The position numbers and the translations under genes were made by a program. A stretch of 64,000 nt of DNA, from contig NZ_FTNT01000008.1 in NCBI RefSeq assembly GCF_900156495.1, positions 1-64,000 of the forward strand, written 5' to 3'. Source of the stretch: Williamsia sterculiae. GTDB lineage: Bacteria; Actinomycetota; Actinomycetes; Mycobacteriales; Mycobacteriaceae. Numbering within the stretch: position 1 is the stretch's first letter; each line of letters starts with the position of its first letter. Under the pieces are notes generated by a model. The model searched no databases. It was not told where the DNA came from and saw only the letters and a program-made list of their open reading frames with translations. Of this stretch, positions 21,108 to 31,895 are shown piece after piece.

Positions 21108-22274
21108 TCAGACCCCGACCCGCGCCACCAGCGCACGCGCGCGTGTTCGCGCCCACGCGTCGGCGGCGAACACCTCCTCCACGGTACCGGGCGAGCCGGA
21201 CCACTGGTCTGCGGCGGCGAGTACCTCGGCGATGATCCCGGTGATCCGCGGAAAGGTGATCCTCCGGGCGAAGAAGGCCTCCGCGGCGGCCTCGTTGGCG
21301 GCGTTGTACACCGCGGTGAGGCAGCCGCCCCGGGTGCCGGCGTCCCTGGCGAGTTCGATGGCCGGGAAGACCGCGTCGTCGACGGGTTCGAAGGTCCACG
21401 TCGAGGCCGCGCGGAAGTCGCACGCGGACGACGCTCCGGGCACCCTGTCGGGCCAGCCCAGTGCCAGCGCGATGGGCAACTTCATCGACGGTGGCGACGC
21501 CTTGGCGATGGTCGCCCCGTCGACGAAGGTGACCATCGAGTGCACGATCGACTGCGGGTGCACGGTGACGTCGATGTGGTCGTAGTCGACGCCGAAGAGC
21601 AGATGCGCCTCGATCACCTCGAGTGCCTTGTTGACCAGGGTGGCCGAGTTGAGGGTGATCACCGGTCCCATCGACCAGGTGGGGTGCCTGCCGGCCTGCT
21701 CCGGGGTCACCGACTCCAGTTGTGCGGCGGTGAAACCGCGGAACGGTCCCCCAGAGGCGGTGAGCACCAGACGATCGACCTCGGCGGCCGAGCCACCGCG
21801 CAGGCATTGCGCGATCGCCGAGTGTTCGGAGTCGACCGGCACGATCTGTCCGGGCGCCGCGGCGGCGAGGACAAGCTCGCCACCTGCGACCAGCGACTCC
21901 TTGTTGGCCAGCGCCAGTCGGGCGCCCGACCGCAGGGTCGCCAACGTCGGCGCGAGTCCCAGCGACCCCACCACCGCGTTGAGGACGACGTCGGCGTCGA
22001 CGGTCTCCACGAGCGCGGTCATCGCGTCGGGGCCGCTGAGGACCGGCCCGCCGTCGAGCGCATCGGCGACCACCCCGGCGGCCGTCGCGTCGGCGACGCC
22101 GATCGACGCGGCGGGTATCCCGTGCGCCGCGGCCTGCCGTACCAACAGGTCCGCCTGGGCGCCGCCCGCGCCGAGACCGACCACCGTGAACCGATCGGGG
22201 TGGGCGGCGATCACCTCCAACGCCTGGGTTCCGATCGAACCGGTGCTGCCGAGGATCAGGACGCGGGTGCTCAC
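21108..22274 (-). CDS. dxr: 1-deoxy-D-xylulose-5-phosphate reductoisomerase
   Basis: NADPH- and metal-dependent enzyme that makes MEP, the committed step of the MEP pathway. The 388-aa protein starts with the nucleotide motif [11 protein letters not shown] (7-17) and has NKESLVAGG and the substrate loop SGGPFRGF. Its start overlaps the stop of the upstream deacetylase gene by four bases. Confidence 0.97.
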   Translation of the reverse strand: MSTRVLILGSTGSIGTQALEVIAAHPDRFTVVGLGAGGAQADLLVRQAAAHGIPAASIGVADATAAGVVADALDGGPVLSGPDAMTALVETVDADVVLNAVVGSLGLAPTLATLRSGARLALANKESLVAGGELVLAAAAPGQIVPVDSEHSAIAQCLRGGSAAEVDRLVLTASGGPFRGFTAAQLESVTPEQAGRHPTWSMGPVITLNSATLVNKALEVIEAHLLFGVDYDHIDVTVHPQSIVHSMVTFVDGATIAKASPPSMKLPIALALGWPDRVPGASSACDFRAASTWTFEPVDDAVFPAIELARDAGTRGGCLTAVYNAANEAAAEAFFARRITFPRITGIIAEVLAAADQWSGSPGTVEEVFAADAWARTRARALVARVGV

Positions 22275-23290
22275 CGCTTCATACTGCCCGGCGGGTGGTC
22301 GGAGGCGTCACGCCCGGGTGACCAGACGTTCCCCGCGTCGGGCGGGTGTGTCTGCTGCCAGTGTCGGGCGATGTCGATGCGCCGGGTGATCCAGACCTTG
22401 TCATGCGATTGCACGTGGTCGAGAAAGCGTTCGAGGGCCGCGATGCGTGCCGGACGCCCGACGATCCGGCAGTGCAGACCGACCGAGAGCATCTTCGGCG
22501 CACCGCGTTCACCCTCGGTGTAGAGGGTGTCGAAGGCGTCGCGCAGATGCGCGAAGAACTGCTCCCCCGACGGGAAGCCGCCCGGTGACGCGAAGCGCAT
22601 GTCGTTGGTGTCCAGGGTGTACGGCACCACCAGGTGCTCGACGGTCGCGTCGGCCGGGTCGGCGGGTTGACCGCCCCCCGCGGGGACCCGCACCCAGTAG
22701 GGCAGGTCGTCGGCGTAGCTGTCGGAGTCGTAGACGAACCCACCGTGCTCGACCACCAGCCGCCGGGTGTTCGGGGAATCGCGTCCGGTGTACCAACCGA
22801 GGGGTGCGACGCCGGCCAGTTCGGTGAGGATGTCGACGGCCTCGGCCATGTGAGCCCGCTCGATCACCGGGTTGATCAGCTGATAGTTCAACCAGCGCAG
22901 ACCGTGTGCGGCGATCTCGTCTCCGCGTTCGACGAAGGCCGCCACCGCCTCGGGGTTGCGGGCCATCGCCTGGGCCACCGCGAAGATCGTCAACGGCAGT
23001 CGGCGACGGCCGAAGACGCCGAGTACCCGCCACAACCCGGCCCTCGATCCGTACTCGTAGAGCGACTCCATGCTCATGTGCCGGTTCGGGAACGACTGTG
23101 CACCGACCATCTCGGAGAGAAAGGTCTCGCTACCCCGATCCCCCTCGAGGACGTTGTTCTCCGCGCCCTCCTCGTAGTTGAGGACGAACTGCAGCGCGAT
23201 GTTGGCCCCACCCGGCCAGTGCGGGTGCGGGGGCCGCGGACCGTAACCGATCAGGTCCCGGGGGTAGGCCTCGTTGCGGTAGCGCGACAT
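22271..23290 (-). CDS. polysaccharide deacetylase-family protein, PuuE allantoinase-like
   Basis: NodB-fold hydrolase of 339 aa. It starts with [20 protein letters not shown] and continues with [10 protein letters not shown], a pattern typical of PuuE, the metal-independent allantoinase or formamidase branch of the polysaccharide deacetylase family. [31 protein letters not shown] also matches. ATG 23290 (MSRYRN) is preferred over 23305. No other purine-catabolism gene is nearby, so the substrate assignment is only by family. Confidence 0.82.
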   Translation of the reverse strand: MSRYRNEAYPRDLIGYGPRPPHPHWPGGANIALQFVLNYEEGAENNVLEGDRGSETFLSEMVGAQSFPNRHMSMESLYEYGSRAGLWRVLGVFGRRRLPLTIFAVAQAMARNPEAVAAFVERGDEIAAHGLRWLNYQLINPVIERAHMAEAVDILTELAGVAPLGWYTGRDSPNTRRLVVEHGGFVYDSDSYADDLPYWVRVPAGGGQPADPADATVEHLVVPYTLDTNDMRFASPGGFPSGEQFFAHLRDAFDTLYTEGERGAPKMLSVGLHCRIVGRPARIAALERFLDHVQSHDKVWITRRIDIARHWQQTHPPDAGNVWSPGRDASDHPPGSMKR

Positions 23291-23432
23291 CGACACGCCG
23301 TCCATCCTCTCATCGGCATCTGCCGGTCGCAGACTGCCGGCCGGTCGGCGATATGCTCATCGCATACGCACCACCGCGAACCCGCCCGAGCGGCCGGGTG
23401 GCGGATCAGCCCAACGATCAGGGAGTACCGAC

Positions 23433-23723
23433 GTGGCAAGCAACGAGGTCGAACACGCATCCCACGGGCAGGCCGTCGAGTGGCGTCACGAGCCCACCGA
23501 CGCTCCGTCGGCCCGGTTCGGCTGGCACGGCGAGGGCAGGAAGACCATGCGGATCGCCGCCGTGGTCTCGCTGGCCGCTTTGTTGTTCATGATCATCGGC
23601 AACCAGAAGGGTCACGTCGAGGACCTCTACCTCATCGGCTTCGCGGTGGTCCTCGGTCTCATCCTGCTGCGCGACTGGATCACCCATCGCGGCAAGTGGA
23701 AGAACGGCAGCTGGAAGAACTGA
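23433..23723 (+). CDS. DUF2631 small membrane protein
   Basis: Actinobacterial protein of 96 aa. A soluble N-terminal stretch with VEWRHEPTDAPSARFGWHGE is followed by two hydrophobic helices (about 40-58 and 65-82) and a basic tail. Corresponds to Rv2876 of M. tuberculosis in both sequence type and position. Function unknown. Confidence 0.85.
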   Translation: MASNEVEHASHGQAVEWRHEPTDAPSARFGWHGEGRKTMRIAAVVSLAALLFMIIGNQKGHVEDLYLIGFAVVLGLILLRDWITHRGKWKNGSWKN

Positions 23724-23742
23724 ACGCGGCGGTCCGATCGCC

Positions 23743-24927
23743 TCAGCGTTCCTCGGCGGCGAGTTGGCCGCAGGCCGCGGCGATCTCCTGACCTCGGGTG
23801 TCGCGCACCGTGCACGCGACACCCTGCGCCTGCACGCGACGCACGAATTCGCGTTCGACGGGTTTCGGGCTGGCATCCCATTCCGACCCGGGGGTGGGGT
23901 TGAGCGGGATCAGGTTCACGTGCACCAGGTTGCCCAACGCCTTGCGCAGTGTCGTACCGAGCAGCTCCGCCCGCCACGGTTGGTCGTTCACGTCGCGGAT
24001 CAGCGCGTACTCGATGGACACCCGCCGACCGGTGATGTCGGCGTAATACCGCGCGGCGTCGAGCACCTCGCGCACAGACCACCGGTTGTTGACCGGGACC
24101 AGGGTGTCGCGCAGTTCGTCGTCGGGACAGTGCAGCGACACCGCCAGCGTCACCGACATGCCCTCGTCGGCGAGTCTGCGGATCGCCGGGGCCAGACCCA
24201 CCGTCGACACGGTCACCGATCGCTGCGAGATGCCGAACCCCTCCGGTGCCGGTGCGGTGATCTTGCGAACCGCGTCGATCACCCGCCGGTAGTTGGCCAG
24301 CGGCTCGCCCATGCCCATGAACACCACATTCGACAGTCGGCCCGGTTCTCCGAGGTCACCGTCGCGGAGGGCCGCGGCCGCGGCGCGTACCTGGTCGACG
24401 ATCTCGGCGGTGGACAGGTTGCGGTCCAGGCCGCCCTGCCCGGTCGCGCAGAACGGGCAGGCCATCCCGCAGCCCGCCTGACTGGACACGCACAGGGTGT
24501 TGCGTTGCCGAACCGCGCCGAGTCCGTCCTGTTCCTCGTCGGTCTCGGCCGCCAGGTCGGTGGTCGTTCGGGTACCGGTGCCGTACCGCATCAGCACCGA
24601 CTCCAACAATGTGCCGTCATGCAGCTTCCACAGCGTCTTGCGCGTCGCGCCGTCATCGCAGGAGATGGTGCGCACCACCGTCATCAGCGGCGGGAACAGC
24701 TGGTCGGCGACCGCGCCGCGCAACCCGACGGGTAATTCGGTCATCTGGTGCGGGTCCGCGTTCAACCTGCCGTAGTACTGCCGGGCGAGTTGATCGGCCC
24801 GGAACTTCGGCAGCCCCAGGCGCTGCACCGCGTCCACCCGGCCTGCGGCGTCGAGATCGGCCAGATGGGTCGGCGGCTTACCGCGTTTGGGCGCGTCGAA
24901 CACCAGCGGGATTGCGGGACCGGGCAT
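23743..24927 (-). CDS. rlmN: dual-specificity 23S rRNA/tRNA A2 methyltransferase (radical SAM)
   Basis: Methylates C2 of A2503 in 23S rRNA and A37 in some tRNAs. The 394-aa protein has the radical-SAM triad in [12 protein letters not shown], an SAM-binding [11 protein letters not shown] and the C-terminal [12 protein letters not shown], where the Cys is the resolving catalytic residue. ATG 24927 (MPGPAIPL) is preferred over a TTG at 24963. It converges on the DUF2631 gene. Confidence 0.95.
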   Translation of the reverse strand: MPGPAIPLVFDAPKRGKPPTHLADLDAAGRVDAVQRLGLPKFRADQLARQYYGRLNADPHQMTELPVGLRGAVADQLFPPLMTVVRTISCDDGATRKTLWKLHDGTLLESVLMRYGTGTRTTTDLAAETDEEQDGLGAVRQRNTLCVSSQAGCGMACPFCATGQGGLDRNLSTAEIVDQVRAAAAALRDGDLGEPGRLSNVVFMGMGEPLANYRRVIDAVRKITAPAPEGFGISQRSVTVSTVGLAPAIRRLADEGMSVTLAVSLHCPDDELRDTLVPVNNRWSVREVLDAARYYADITGRRVSIEYALIRDVNDQPWRAELLGTTLRKALGNLVHVNLIPLNPTPGSEWDASPKPVEREFVRRVQAQGVACTVRDTRGQEIAAACGQLAAEER

Positions 24928-25059
24928 GGGTCCACGTTCTCGCACTTCGGGACGCAAATCCAATCCTCGGTCGCAATCGCACCGCGACCACGGTCACAGA
25001 ACCCGCTCGATCCCGCCTGTCGACTGTTCTCACGGCGCCGCACGCGCGATCATGAGTTC

Positions 25060-25413
25060 ATGACCAGTCATGATCGGGGCGCGCAGCACGAGTTCGAACC
25101 GGCCGAATCGGCCCCCGTCACCCCACGCCCCGAGGATCAGCACAAGCAGACCTCACCCCTTGCCGAGGTCAGACACACCCGGACCCGAGCCGTCTGGACG
25201 GGCCTGTTCGTGGTGGCGGTCATCGTCATCCTGCTGCTCGTGTTCATCGTGCAGAACCTCGACAAGACGCCAATCCACCTCTTCTTCTGGGATGTGACGC
25301 TGCCGCTGGGCGTGAGCCTGTTGATCGCCGCCATCGCCGGCGCCCTGATCGCCGGGATCATCGGTACGGCCCGGATCTTCCAGCTTCGTCGCGCGGTCAA
25401 GAAACAGCTCTGA
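25060..25413 (+). CDS. LapA/DUF1049-family membrane protein
   Basis: A 117-aa protein with a polar N-terminus of about 45 residues, then two helices (about 47-67 and 81-104) and a basic tail. FIVQNLDKTPIHLFFWDVTLPLGVSLL is the characteristic inter-helix stretch of the DUF1049/LapA family. Its 3' end overlaps the convergent LysR gene by 17 bp. Function in actinobacteria is not defined. Confidence 0.85.
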   Translation: MTSHDRGAQHEFEPAESAPVTPRPEDQHKQTSPLAEVRHTRTRAVWTGLFVVAVIVILLLVFIVQNLDKTPIHLFFWDVTLPLGVSLLIAAIAGALIAGIIGTARIFQLRRAVKKQL

Positions 25414-26296
25414 CCCGGGCCCGCCGTCCAGTCGATGATTGTTCGGCGATGTCGGCGACCGCGGCGAGCACCGCCTCGCGGGTGTCGGCGGGAAGCCGCT
25501 CTGCCACCTTCACCCGGAGGACGAACGGCGGCGGCACGGGCAGGGCGCCAATCATCCGGAGCCCCTCCGGAACGCCGTCGACGACGGGCAGCATGGTGAC
25601 CGCGACCCCTGCGCGCACCACCGATTGCAGTCCGGCGAGATCGGGTGTCTCGCAGACCACCTGGTGGTCACGGTCCGCCTGGCGCAGGACGTCGACGATG
25701 GGCTCCCGCAGCGCACAGGGGGCGTCGAACAGCGCCACCGGTAACGGCTCGTCGTCGAGCGTGAAGTCGGTGGCGCCCAGCCAGACCACCGGGATCCGCA
25801 CCGCGTCGGCGCCGGCCCGTTCGTCGGGTGGTGGCCGGTCGTCGACACCGTCGAGGTAGATCGCGACGTCGGCGTCGCCGTTGGCGTGCGCGGCGGCCAC
25901 CCGATCCGAACGGTCCAGCCGGAACCGCACCGTCTCCTCGGGCAGTCGCGCGCGTAACAAGGCCGCCAGGGCCGGAACCACGCGGTCGGCCGCGTGCTCG
26001 GTGGTGGCCACCGTGATGGTGCGCGGGACGGGCACCTGCATCCGCTCCACCGCACGGTCGTGGGCGGCGAGAATGATGCGCGCCTCACCGAGCAGCACGT
26101 CGCCGGCGTCGGTGAACCGGCTGACGCGGCCGACCCTCTCCACCAACGCGGCGCCGGTCTCGGACTCCAGGCGCCGGACGTGTTGGCTCACCGCGGATTG
26201 CGTCAGGTGGAGCGCCACCGCGGCACGATGGAACCCGCCGTAGGTGGCCACCGCAACCAGACTGCGCAGCGGGGTGATGTCCAACGTCGGGCTCAT
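25397..26296 (-). CDS. LysR-family transcriptional regulator
   Basis: A 299-aa regulator with the N-terminal winged helix (FHRAAVALHLTQSAVSQHVRRLE) and a C-terminal effector-binding domain of periplasmic-binding fold. It is transcribed divergently from an EamA-type exporter gene, the usual arrangement for a LysR protein that controls its neighbour and itself. TGATCA repeats lie in the shared 91-bp gap. Confidence 0.92.
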   Translation of the reverse strand: MSPTLDITPLRSLVAVATYGGFHRAAVALHLTQSAVSQHVRRLESETGAALVERVGRVSRFTDAGDVLLGEARIILAAHDRAVERMQVPVPRTITVATTEHAADRVVPALAALLRARLPEETVRFRLDRSDRVAAAHANGDADVAIYLDGVDDRPPPDERAGADAVRIPVVWLGATDFTLDDEPLPVALFDAPCALREPIVDVLRQADRDHQVVCETPDLAGLQSVVRAGVAVTMLPVVDGVPEGLRMIGALPVPPPFVLRVKVAERLPADTREAVLAAVADIAEQSSTGRRARVRAVS

Positions 26297-26310
26297 GGCG
26301 CCATCCTATT

Positions 26311-26348
26311 CCGATCAGTACAGCTGATCAATCACGATCAGTGATCAT
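26311..26348. promoter_or_regulatory. candidate LysR operator in divergent promoter region
   Basis: Two TGATCA palindromes (26325-26330 and 26342-26347) are separated by 11 bases, and a further imperfect inverted repeat GATCAGTACAGCTGATC overlaps to the left. This TGATCA-N11-TGATCA spacing suits binding of a LysR dimer pair. It lies between the LysR start (26296) and the exporter ATG (26388). Confidence 0.5.
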
Positions 26349-26387
26349 TGTTGGACCGTGCGGGGTTTCTGCCGTGAGGATCGGAAC

Positions 26388-27359
26388 ATGCGTATCCCCC
26401 TCGGGCTGGCCGCCGCGATCGTGGTCTTGTGGGCATTCGGGTACCCCCTCGGCGCCCTCGGACTGACCGCCATGTCGCCGATGCTCCTGCTGACGTTCCG
26501 CTTCGCCCTGTCGGCGGCGGTGGTCGGGGCGATCGTGGTCGCGCGACGGGTCGCGCTACCCCGCGGTCGCGACCTCGCACACGTCTGCGTGGCCGGGTTG
26601 CTGGCCCAGGCCGTGCAATTCGGCGCGGTGTATCTCGGACTGCAGATGGGTGTGCCGTCGGTGATCGCGGCGCTGGTCATCGCGTTGAACCCGGTGGCGA
26701 CGACGATGCTGGCCCGTCCGTTGCTGGGCGTGCGGCTGACCCGACGGTCGGTGGTCGCCATCGGGCTCGGTGTACTGGCGGTGGTGGCCGCGTGTGCGCA
26801 GCGGCTCGCCCAGGTCGGCCCGTTGGACGCCGGGGTGGCGCTCACGCTGCTGGGCCTGCTGGGACTCGCGGTGGGCGGGGTCTATCAGCAGCGGTTCTGC
26901 TCGCACATCGACGCGATGGCGTCGAATGCGGTGCAACTGGGGATCGCAACGGTCCCGACCGCGGTGATGGCGCTGGCCATCCCCCAGTCGGTGACCGACC
27001 CGGTACGCGCGGCATGGGTGATCCCGCTGATGGTGCTGTTCTCGTCGGCGCTGTGCACCACGTTGTACCTGCGGGCGGTCACCATGGTGGGCGCGGCGTC
27101 GGCGTCCATGTTGTTCACCGTCATCCCGTCGGTGTCGGCTCTGCTGTCGTGGGTGATGCTCGGGCAGCGGCCCGACGTCGGGGTGTACGCAGGCCTGGCG
27201 CTGGGGGCATCGGCACTGTTGGTCGCCCGCCGCGGCGCGGGGGCGGCGCGCGTCCCGGTGCGGACCACGGTGGCACGACGCCTGTCGGTCAGAGCAGAGC
27301 GCTCAGCACCGCCCAGACCACGAACGCCGACGGCAGCAGCGAATCGAGCCGATCCATGA
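26388..27359 (+). CDS. EamA/DMT-superfamily transporter
   Basis: Predicted ten-helix permease of 323 aa with two EamA repeats, likely an exporter of amino acids or metabolites. ATG 26388 is chosen because GAGG precedes it and the N-terminal helix MRIPLGLAAAIVVLWAFGYP starts there. The last 35 residues are Arg/Pro-rich and run 71 bp into the 3' end of cdsA on the other strand, so the stop may have drifted. Likely regulated by the adjacent LysR protein. Confidence 0.88.
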   Translation: MRIPLGLAAAIVVLWAFGYPLGALGLTAMSPMLLLTFRFALSAAVVGAIVVARRVALPRGRDLAHVCVAGLLAQAVQFGAVYLGLQMGVPSVIAALVIALNPVATTMLARPLLGVRLTRRSVVAIGLGVLAVVAACAQRLAQVGPLDAGVALTLLGLLGLAVGGVYQQRFCSHIDAMASNAVQLGIATVPTAVMALAIPQSVTDPVRAAWVIPLMVLFSSALCTTLYLRAVTMVGAASASMLFTVIPSVSALLSWVMLGQRPDVGVYAGLALGASALLVARRGAGAARVPVRTTVARRLSVRAERSAPPRPRTPTAAANRADP

Positions 27360-28230
27360 TTCCGCCGTGTCCCGGGAGCAACGTCCCCATGTCCTTGATC
27401 TTCAGGTCGCGCTTGATCTGCGACTCCACCAGATCGCCGAGGGTCCCGCAGATGACCAGCACCGGCCCGAGCACGGCGCCGACCCACCATGCCGCGTCGA
27501 CGAGATAATGGACGATGAGTACGGCTCCGACGGTGCCGAACACCAGTGAGCCGGCCATCCCCTCCCACGACTTCTTCGGCGAGATGGCGGGCACCATCGG
27601 GTGCTTGCCGAACAACACGCCCGCCGCGTAGCCCCCCACGTCCGAGCAGACCACCACGATCATCAGGGTCAGCACCCGGGCCGAGCCGTGCGGTTGCAGC
27701 ACCATCAACGTGCCGAAGGCCGCCAACAACGGCAGCCAGGCGAGCACCAGCACCGACGCGGCGAGATCCTGCAGATAGTTGATCGGCGCCGCGCTGCGAC
27801 CCTGCGACAACAGTTTCCAGATCATCATCACCAACACCGTGGTGACGAACGCGACCAGGATGCCGGTGGTCCCCCACGGCCAGCCGGACCAGATGACGGC
27901 CTGACCGCCGACCAGCAGTGGGACCAGTGCGACGTGCCTGCCGCCGTCGCGCAGCCGCTTGCTGACCTCCCAGGTGGCGACGGCGAACGAGACCGCGACC
28001 ACCACGTACCAGAGCTTGGGGACGAAGACGACGACCAGGATGACCAGGATGCCCAACGACGCCCCGACTGCGATCGCAGCGGGAAGGTTGCGCCCGGCCC
28101 GCGACTTCGCGGGCGCCGGCCCGTCGGGGGCATCGACCGCTGCCGGAGCCACCTCGTCCTCTGCTGCCACTACCGCCTTCTTCTCCTCAGTACACTTCCC
28201 GATCCCGGCTCCGCCGGGCGCCACGGTCAC
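27289..28230 (-). CDS. cdsA: phosphatidate cytidylyltransferase
   Basis: Integral membrane enzyme forming CDP-diacylglycerol from CTP and phosphatidic acid, the entry to phospholipid synthesis. The 313-aa protein has multiple helices and the family signature near its C-terminus (KRDLKIKDMGTLLPGHGGIMDRLDSL). It is downstream of frr in the conserved pyrH-frr-cdsA order. Confidence 0.96.
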   Translation of the reverse strand: MTVAPGGAGIGKCTEEKKAVVAAEDEVAPAAVDAPDGPAPAKSRAGRNLPAAIAVGASLGILVILVVVFVPKLWYVVVAVSFAVATWEVSKRLRDGGRHVALVPLLVGGQAVIWSGWPWGTTGILVAFVTTVLVMMIWKLLSQGRSAAPINYLQDLAASVLVLAWLPLLAAFGTLMVLQPHGSARVLTLMIVVVCSDVGGYAAGVLFGKHPMVPAISPKKSWEGMAGSLVFGTVGAVLIVHYLVDAAWWVGAVLGPVLVICGTLGDLVESQIKRDLKIKDMGTLLPGHGGIMDRLDSLLPSAFVVWAVLSALL

Positions 28231-28235
28231 CGCAC

Positions 28236-28793
28236 TCAGACCTCGAGAAGGTCCTCTTCCTTGTGCTTGACGAGTTCGTCGATCTGGCCGACATATCCGG
28301 CGGTGGTCTTGTCGAGTTCCTTCTCGGCACGGGTCACCTCGTCCTCGCCGGCCTCACCGTCGCGCTGGATGCGCTTGAGCTCGTCGAGAGCCTTGCGGCG
28401 CACGTTCCGGATCGAGATCTTGGCGTCCTCACCCTTCGCCTTGGCCTGTTTGACCAGTTCCCGACGTCGTTCCTCGGTGAGCTGCGGCACCGCGACGCGG
28501 ATGATGTTGCCGTCGTTGGTGGGGTTGACACCGAGGTCGGAGTTGCGGATCGCCGTCTCGATGTTCCCCAGTTGCGAGGTCTCGTAGGGCTTGATCACCA
28601 CCAACCGCGCCTCGGGAGTGTTGATCGACGACAGCTGGGTGATGGGTGTCATCGCGCCGTAGTAGTCGATGGCGATCCGGTTGAACATGCCCGCGTTGGC
28701 CCGGCCGGTACGGATGGACCCGAGGTCGTCACGGGCCACCGTGACCGCCTTCTCCATACGCTCCTCGGCGTCGAACATCGCTTCGTCGATCAC
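28236..28793 (-). CDS. frr: ribosome recycling factor
   Basis: A 185-aa factor that splits post-termination ribosomes with EF-G. Family blocks include [27 protein letters not shown] and the C-terminal three-helix bundle [21 protein letters not shown]. The GTG at 28793 is the start: it gives the family length and follows a GGAG-containing leader. Upstream residues in the longer open frame are not family-like. Confidence 0.97.
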   Translation of the reverse strand: MIDEAMFDAEERMEKAVTVARDDLGSIRTGRANAGMFNRIAIDYYGAMTPITQLSSINTPEARLVVIKPYETSQLGNIETAIRNSDLGVNPTNDGNIIRVAVPQLTEERRRELVKQAKAKGEDAKISIRNVRRKALDELKRIQRDGEAGEDEVTRAEKELDKTTAGYVGQIDELVKHKEEDLLEV

Positions 28794-28863
28794 GGCCCTG
28801 CCTCCGTCTCCTCGTTGTGCCTGTTCCTGAACCCCGGTTGGGTTGATCGACCCCCTGGTCGGT

Positions 28864-29631
28864 TCAGGTCGACACCAGTGTCCCGATCTTCTCACCCGCC
28901 ACCGCACGGGCGATGTTGCCCTCCTGCAGCAGGTTGAAGACCAACATCGGCATCTTGTTGTCCATACAGAGACTGAACGCGGTGGCGTCGGCCACCTTGA
29001 GGTCCTGTTCGAGCACGTCGCGATGGGTGATCTCGCGGTACAGCACCGCCTCGGGATTGGTCCGCGGATCGTCGGAGTACACCCCGTCGACCGCCTTCGC
29101 CATCAGCACGACCTCGGCGCCGATCTCCAGCGCGCGCTGGGCCGCGGTGGTGTCGGTGGAGAAGTACGGCAGCCCCATGCCGGCACCGAAGATGACCACG
29201 CGACCCTTCTCGAGATGACGCCGGGCGCGCAGCGGGAGATAGGGCTCGGCCACCTGACCCATGGTGATCGCGGTCTGCACCCGGGTGGCGATACCGCGTT
29301 TCTCCAGGAAATCCTGTAGGGCCAGGCAGTTCATCACCGTGCCGAGCATGCCCATGTAGTCCGACCGGGAGCGTTCGAGACCGCGTTGTTGCAGCTCCGC
29401 GCCGCGGAAGTAGTTGCCACCGCCGATGACCACCGCGACCTGCACGCCGGATTCGACCACCTCGGCGATCTGGTCGGCAACGGTGGAGACGACGTCGGGA
29501 TCGAGACCCACCTGACCGCCACCGAACATCTCGCCACCGAGTTTCAGCAGCACCCGACCGAATCCGGGACGAAACGGTTGCGCGGCGGTTTCGGTCGACT
29601 CCCCGGTCTCGGCTCCAACACTGTCGGTCAT
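28864..29631 (-). CDS. pyrH: UMP kinase
   Basis: Phosphorylates UMP to UDP. The 255-aa protein of the amino acid kinase fold shows [22 protein letters not shown] and [19 protein letters not shown]. The ATG at 29631 gives a short N-terminal extension ahead of the core, as in other actinobacteria. It lies upstream of frr with a 70-bp gap. Confidence 0.97.
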   Translation of the reverse strand: MTDSVGAETGESTETAAQPFRPGFGRVLLKLGGEMFGGGQVGLDPDVVSTVADQIAEVVESGVQVAVVIGGGNYFRGAELQQRGLERSRSDYMGMLGTVMNCLALQDFLEKRGIATRVQTAITMGQVAEPYLPLRARRHLEKGRVVIFGAGMGLPYFSTDTTAAQRALEIGAEVVLMAKAVDGVYSDDPRTNPEAVLYREITHRDVLEQDLKVADATAFSLCMDNKMPMLVFNLLQEGNIARAVAGEKIGTLVST

Positions 29632-29718
29632 CGAATCTCCCTCATCGGCGGTTGGCGCGGTCCGGCGGGACACGGATCGCCGAGGGCGACCGGTCCGGTC
29701 AATCTTATGCACTGCAGA

Positions 29719-29760
29719 CGCGAATCCCGGTACGACCTGGAGGGTCGTACCGGGATCGCG
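29719..29760 (-). terminator. strong hairpin downstream of tsf
   Basis: A perfect 14-bp stem (29724-29737 with 29743-29756) and a 5-base loop lie 21 bp past the tsf stop. There is no clear U-run, which is common for actinobacterial terminators. It should separate rpsB-tsf transcription from pyrH-frr-cdsA. Confidence 0.7.
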
Positions 29761-29776
29761 AGAAACGAACGGCAGA

Positions 29777-30601
29777 TCAGGCCTGACCGACCTCGAATCG
29801 GCTGAAGGCCGCCACGGTGACGCCGGCCTCGTCCAGGATCTTCTGGACGGACTTCTTGTTGTCCTGCACCGACGGCTGATCGACGAGCACGACGTCCTTG
29901 TAGAAGCCGGTGACGCGACCCTCGACGATCTTCGGCAGTGCCTGCTCCGGCTTGCCCTCTTCCTTGGCCGTCTGCTCGGCGATGCGGCGCTCGTTGTCGA
30001 CGATGTCGGCAGGCACCTCGGCGCGGGTGACGTAGCGGGCGCGCAGCGCGGCCACCTGCATGGCGGCACCGTGTGCGGCCTCGGCGGCCCCGGCACCGTC
30101 ACCGGTGTACTGCACCAGGACACCCACCGCGGGCGGCAGGTCGGAGGCGCGCTTGTGCAAGTAGTGGGCCACCGGGCCGTCGTAGTACACCACCCGTCGC
30201 AACTCCAGCTTCTCGCCGATCTTCGCGCTCAGCGACTGCACGGCGTCGGCGACGGTCCCGCCGTCGAGGGCGGCGGCGTTCAGGGCGTCGAGGTCCGACG
30301 TCTTGGCCTCCAGGGCGGCGCCGACGATCTTGTCGGCCAGCTCCTGGAATTCGGCGTTCTTGGCGACGAAGTCGGTCTCGGAGTTGAGCTCGATCATGAC
30401 ACCGTCGCGGGCCGCGACCAGACCCTCGGCCGTGGAGCGCTCGGCGCGCTTGCCCACGTCCTTGGCGCCCTTGATGCGCAGTTCCTCGACGGCCTTGTCG
30501 AAGTCGCCGTCGCTGTTGACCAGCGCGTTCTTGCAGTCCAGCATTCCAGAGCCGGTGAGCTCGCGGAGACGCTTCACATCGGCTGCGGTGTAGTTCGCCA
30601 T
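29777..30601 (-). CDS. tsf: elongation factor Ts
   Basis: Guanine nucleotide exchange factor for EF-Tu, 274 aa. N-terminal UBA-like helix [27 protein letters not shown] and the core [10 protein letters not shown] are canonical. ATG 30601 follows a GGAGGG ribosome-binding site. Downstream of rpsB in the conserved ribosomal operon. Confidence 0.98.
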   Translation of the reverse strand: MANYTAADVKRLRELTGSGMLDCKNALVNSDGDFDKAVEELRIKGAKDVGKRAERSTAEGLVAARDGVMIELNSETDFVAKNAEFQELADKIVGAALEAKTSDLDALNAAALDGGTVADAVQSLSAKIGEKLELRRVVYYDGPVAHYLHKRASDLPPAVGVLVQYTGDGAGAAEAAHGAAMQVAALRARYVTRAEVPADIVDNERRIAEQTAKEEGKPEQALPKIVEGRVTGFYKDVVLVDQPSVQDNKKSVQKILDEAGVTVAAFSRFEVGQA

Positions 30602-30741
30602 CGTCGGCGACCCTCCTCGATTCAAGGTGTGAATGGGATCGGTGAGTTGTCGGTGGGCACGGATGAGCTCGGGACGCGCTCCTCGGACCAGCGCAGAACG
30701 CGCCGGTCCGAGGCGATCGTGCGAACCGTCGAACCCGGTGA

Positions 30742-31611
30742 TCAGGCCTGCGGTGCGGTTTCCTCCGCGCCACTGGCCGGCGGGACCGTGGCTGCCTCGG
30801 CAGCGGCCGGGGCCTCCGCAGCGGCGGCCGGGGCCGCGGCCTCGGTCAGCAGCTCTTGCTCCCACTCGGCAAGCGGCTCACCGCCGCCGGCCTCCGGCTT
30901 GGTGTCACCGGCGGCGTTCTGGCCCGCGCGGGCCTGCACACCCTCGGCGACGGCTGCGGCGACCACATGGGTCAGCAGCGCGGCGCTGCGGATCGCGTCG
31001 TCGTTACCCGGGATCGGGTAGTCGACCTGATCGGGATCGCAGTTGGTGTCCAGGATCGCGATGACCGGGATGTTGAGCTTGCGTGCCTCACCGACAGCAA
31101 TGTGCTCCTTGTTGGTGTCCACAACCCAAATTGCGGATGGCACCTTGGACATGTCTCGGATACCACCGAGGGTCCGGTCGAGCTTGGTCATCTCACGCGT
31201 GAGCATGAGGATTTCCTTCTTGGTGCGTCCCTCGAACCCACCGGTCTGCTCCATGGTCTCGAGTTCCTTCAGGCGCTGCAGGCGCTTGTGGACGGTCGAG
31301 AAGTTGGTGAGCATGCCACCGAGCCAGCGCTGGTTCACGTACGGCATCCCGACCCGGGTCGCCTCCGCGGCGATGGACTCCTGGGCCTGCTTCTTGGTGC
31401 CGACGAACAGGATGGTGCCGCCGTGGGCGACGGTCTCCTTGACGAACTCGAACGCCTTGTCGATGTAGGTCAGCGTCTGCTGCAGGTCGATGATGTAGAT
31501 GCCGTTGCGGTCGGTGAAGATGAACCGCTTCATCTTCGGGTTCCAGCGACGGGTCTGATGACCGAAATGAGCGCCGCTGTCGAGCAGCTGCTTCATGGTC
31601 ACGACAGCCAT
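30742..31611 (-). CDS. rpsB: 30S ribosomal protein S2
   Basis: A 289-aa S2 protein with [20 protein letters not shown] at the start, [13 protein letters not shown] in the core and an Ala/Pro/Glu-rich C-terminal extension typical of high-GC actinobacteria. First gene of the rpsB-tsf operon, divergent from an M23 peptidase gene. Confidence 0.98.
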   Translation of the reverse strand: MAVVTMKQLLDSGAHFGHQTRRWNPKMKRFIFTDRNGIYIIDLQQTLTYIDKAFEFVKETVAHGGTILFVGTKKQAQESIAAEATRVGMPYVNQRWLGGMLTNFSTVHKRLQRLKELETMEQTGGFEGRTKKEILMLTREMTKLDRTLGGIRDMSKVPSAIWVVDTNKEHIAVGEARKLNIPVIAILDTNCDPDQVDYPIPGNDDAIRSAALLTHVVAAAVAEGVQARAGQNAAGDTKPEAGGGEPLAEWEQELLTEAAAPAAAAEAPAAAEAATVPPASGAEETAPQA

Positions 31612-31895
31612 GAGTACTTCCTTTTGTTGTGCAGTTGATGTCGACGTCCGTGTGGTCGCCGACCCTGACGCCTGACACCGTGATGGAACCCGGACCGGCC
31701 GGGACCGCCCACACGGTCGGATCGTGGTGCACCGATGACGATGCGATCCGCTCGCAGACGTGCGAAGTCACTCCACCCGGCGGGTGAAATGCGTTGACGA
31801 GTCTACGCCGACCGCTCGCAACCACGAAATTGCGGGGTGAGCTGGATTTTCACCGAGCCGGGATCCGCCGGTGGAGCCGGTGCGTCCGATGATCG

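Noticed and set aside
23251-23460. 69-codon minus-strand frame in the gap before the DUF2631 gene
   Set aside because: Spans the divergent promoter region and the deacetylase start; no motif or start signal.
28864-30123. Extended 419-aa form of pyrH
   Set aside because: The extra N-terminal part is an off-frame reading of tsf and the intergenic hairpin; family length and MTDSVG start fit 29631.
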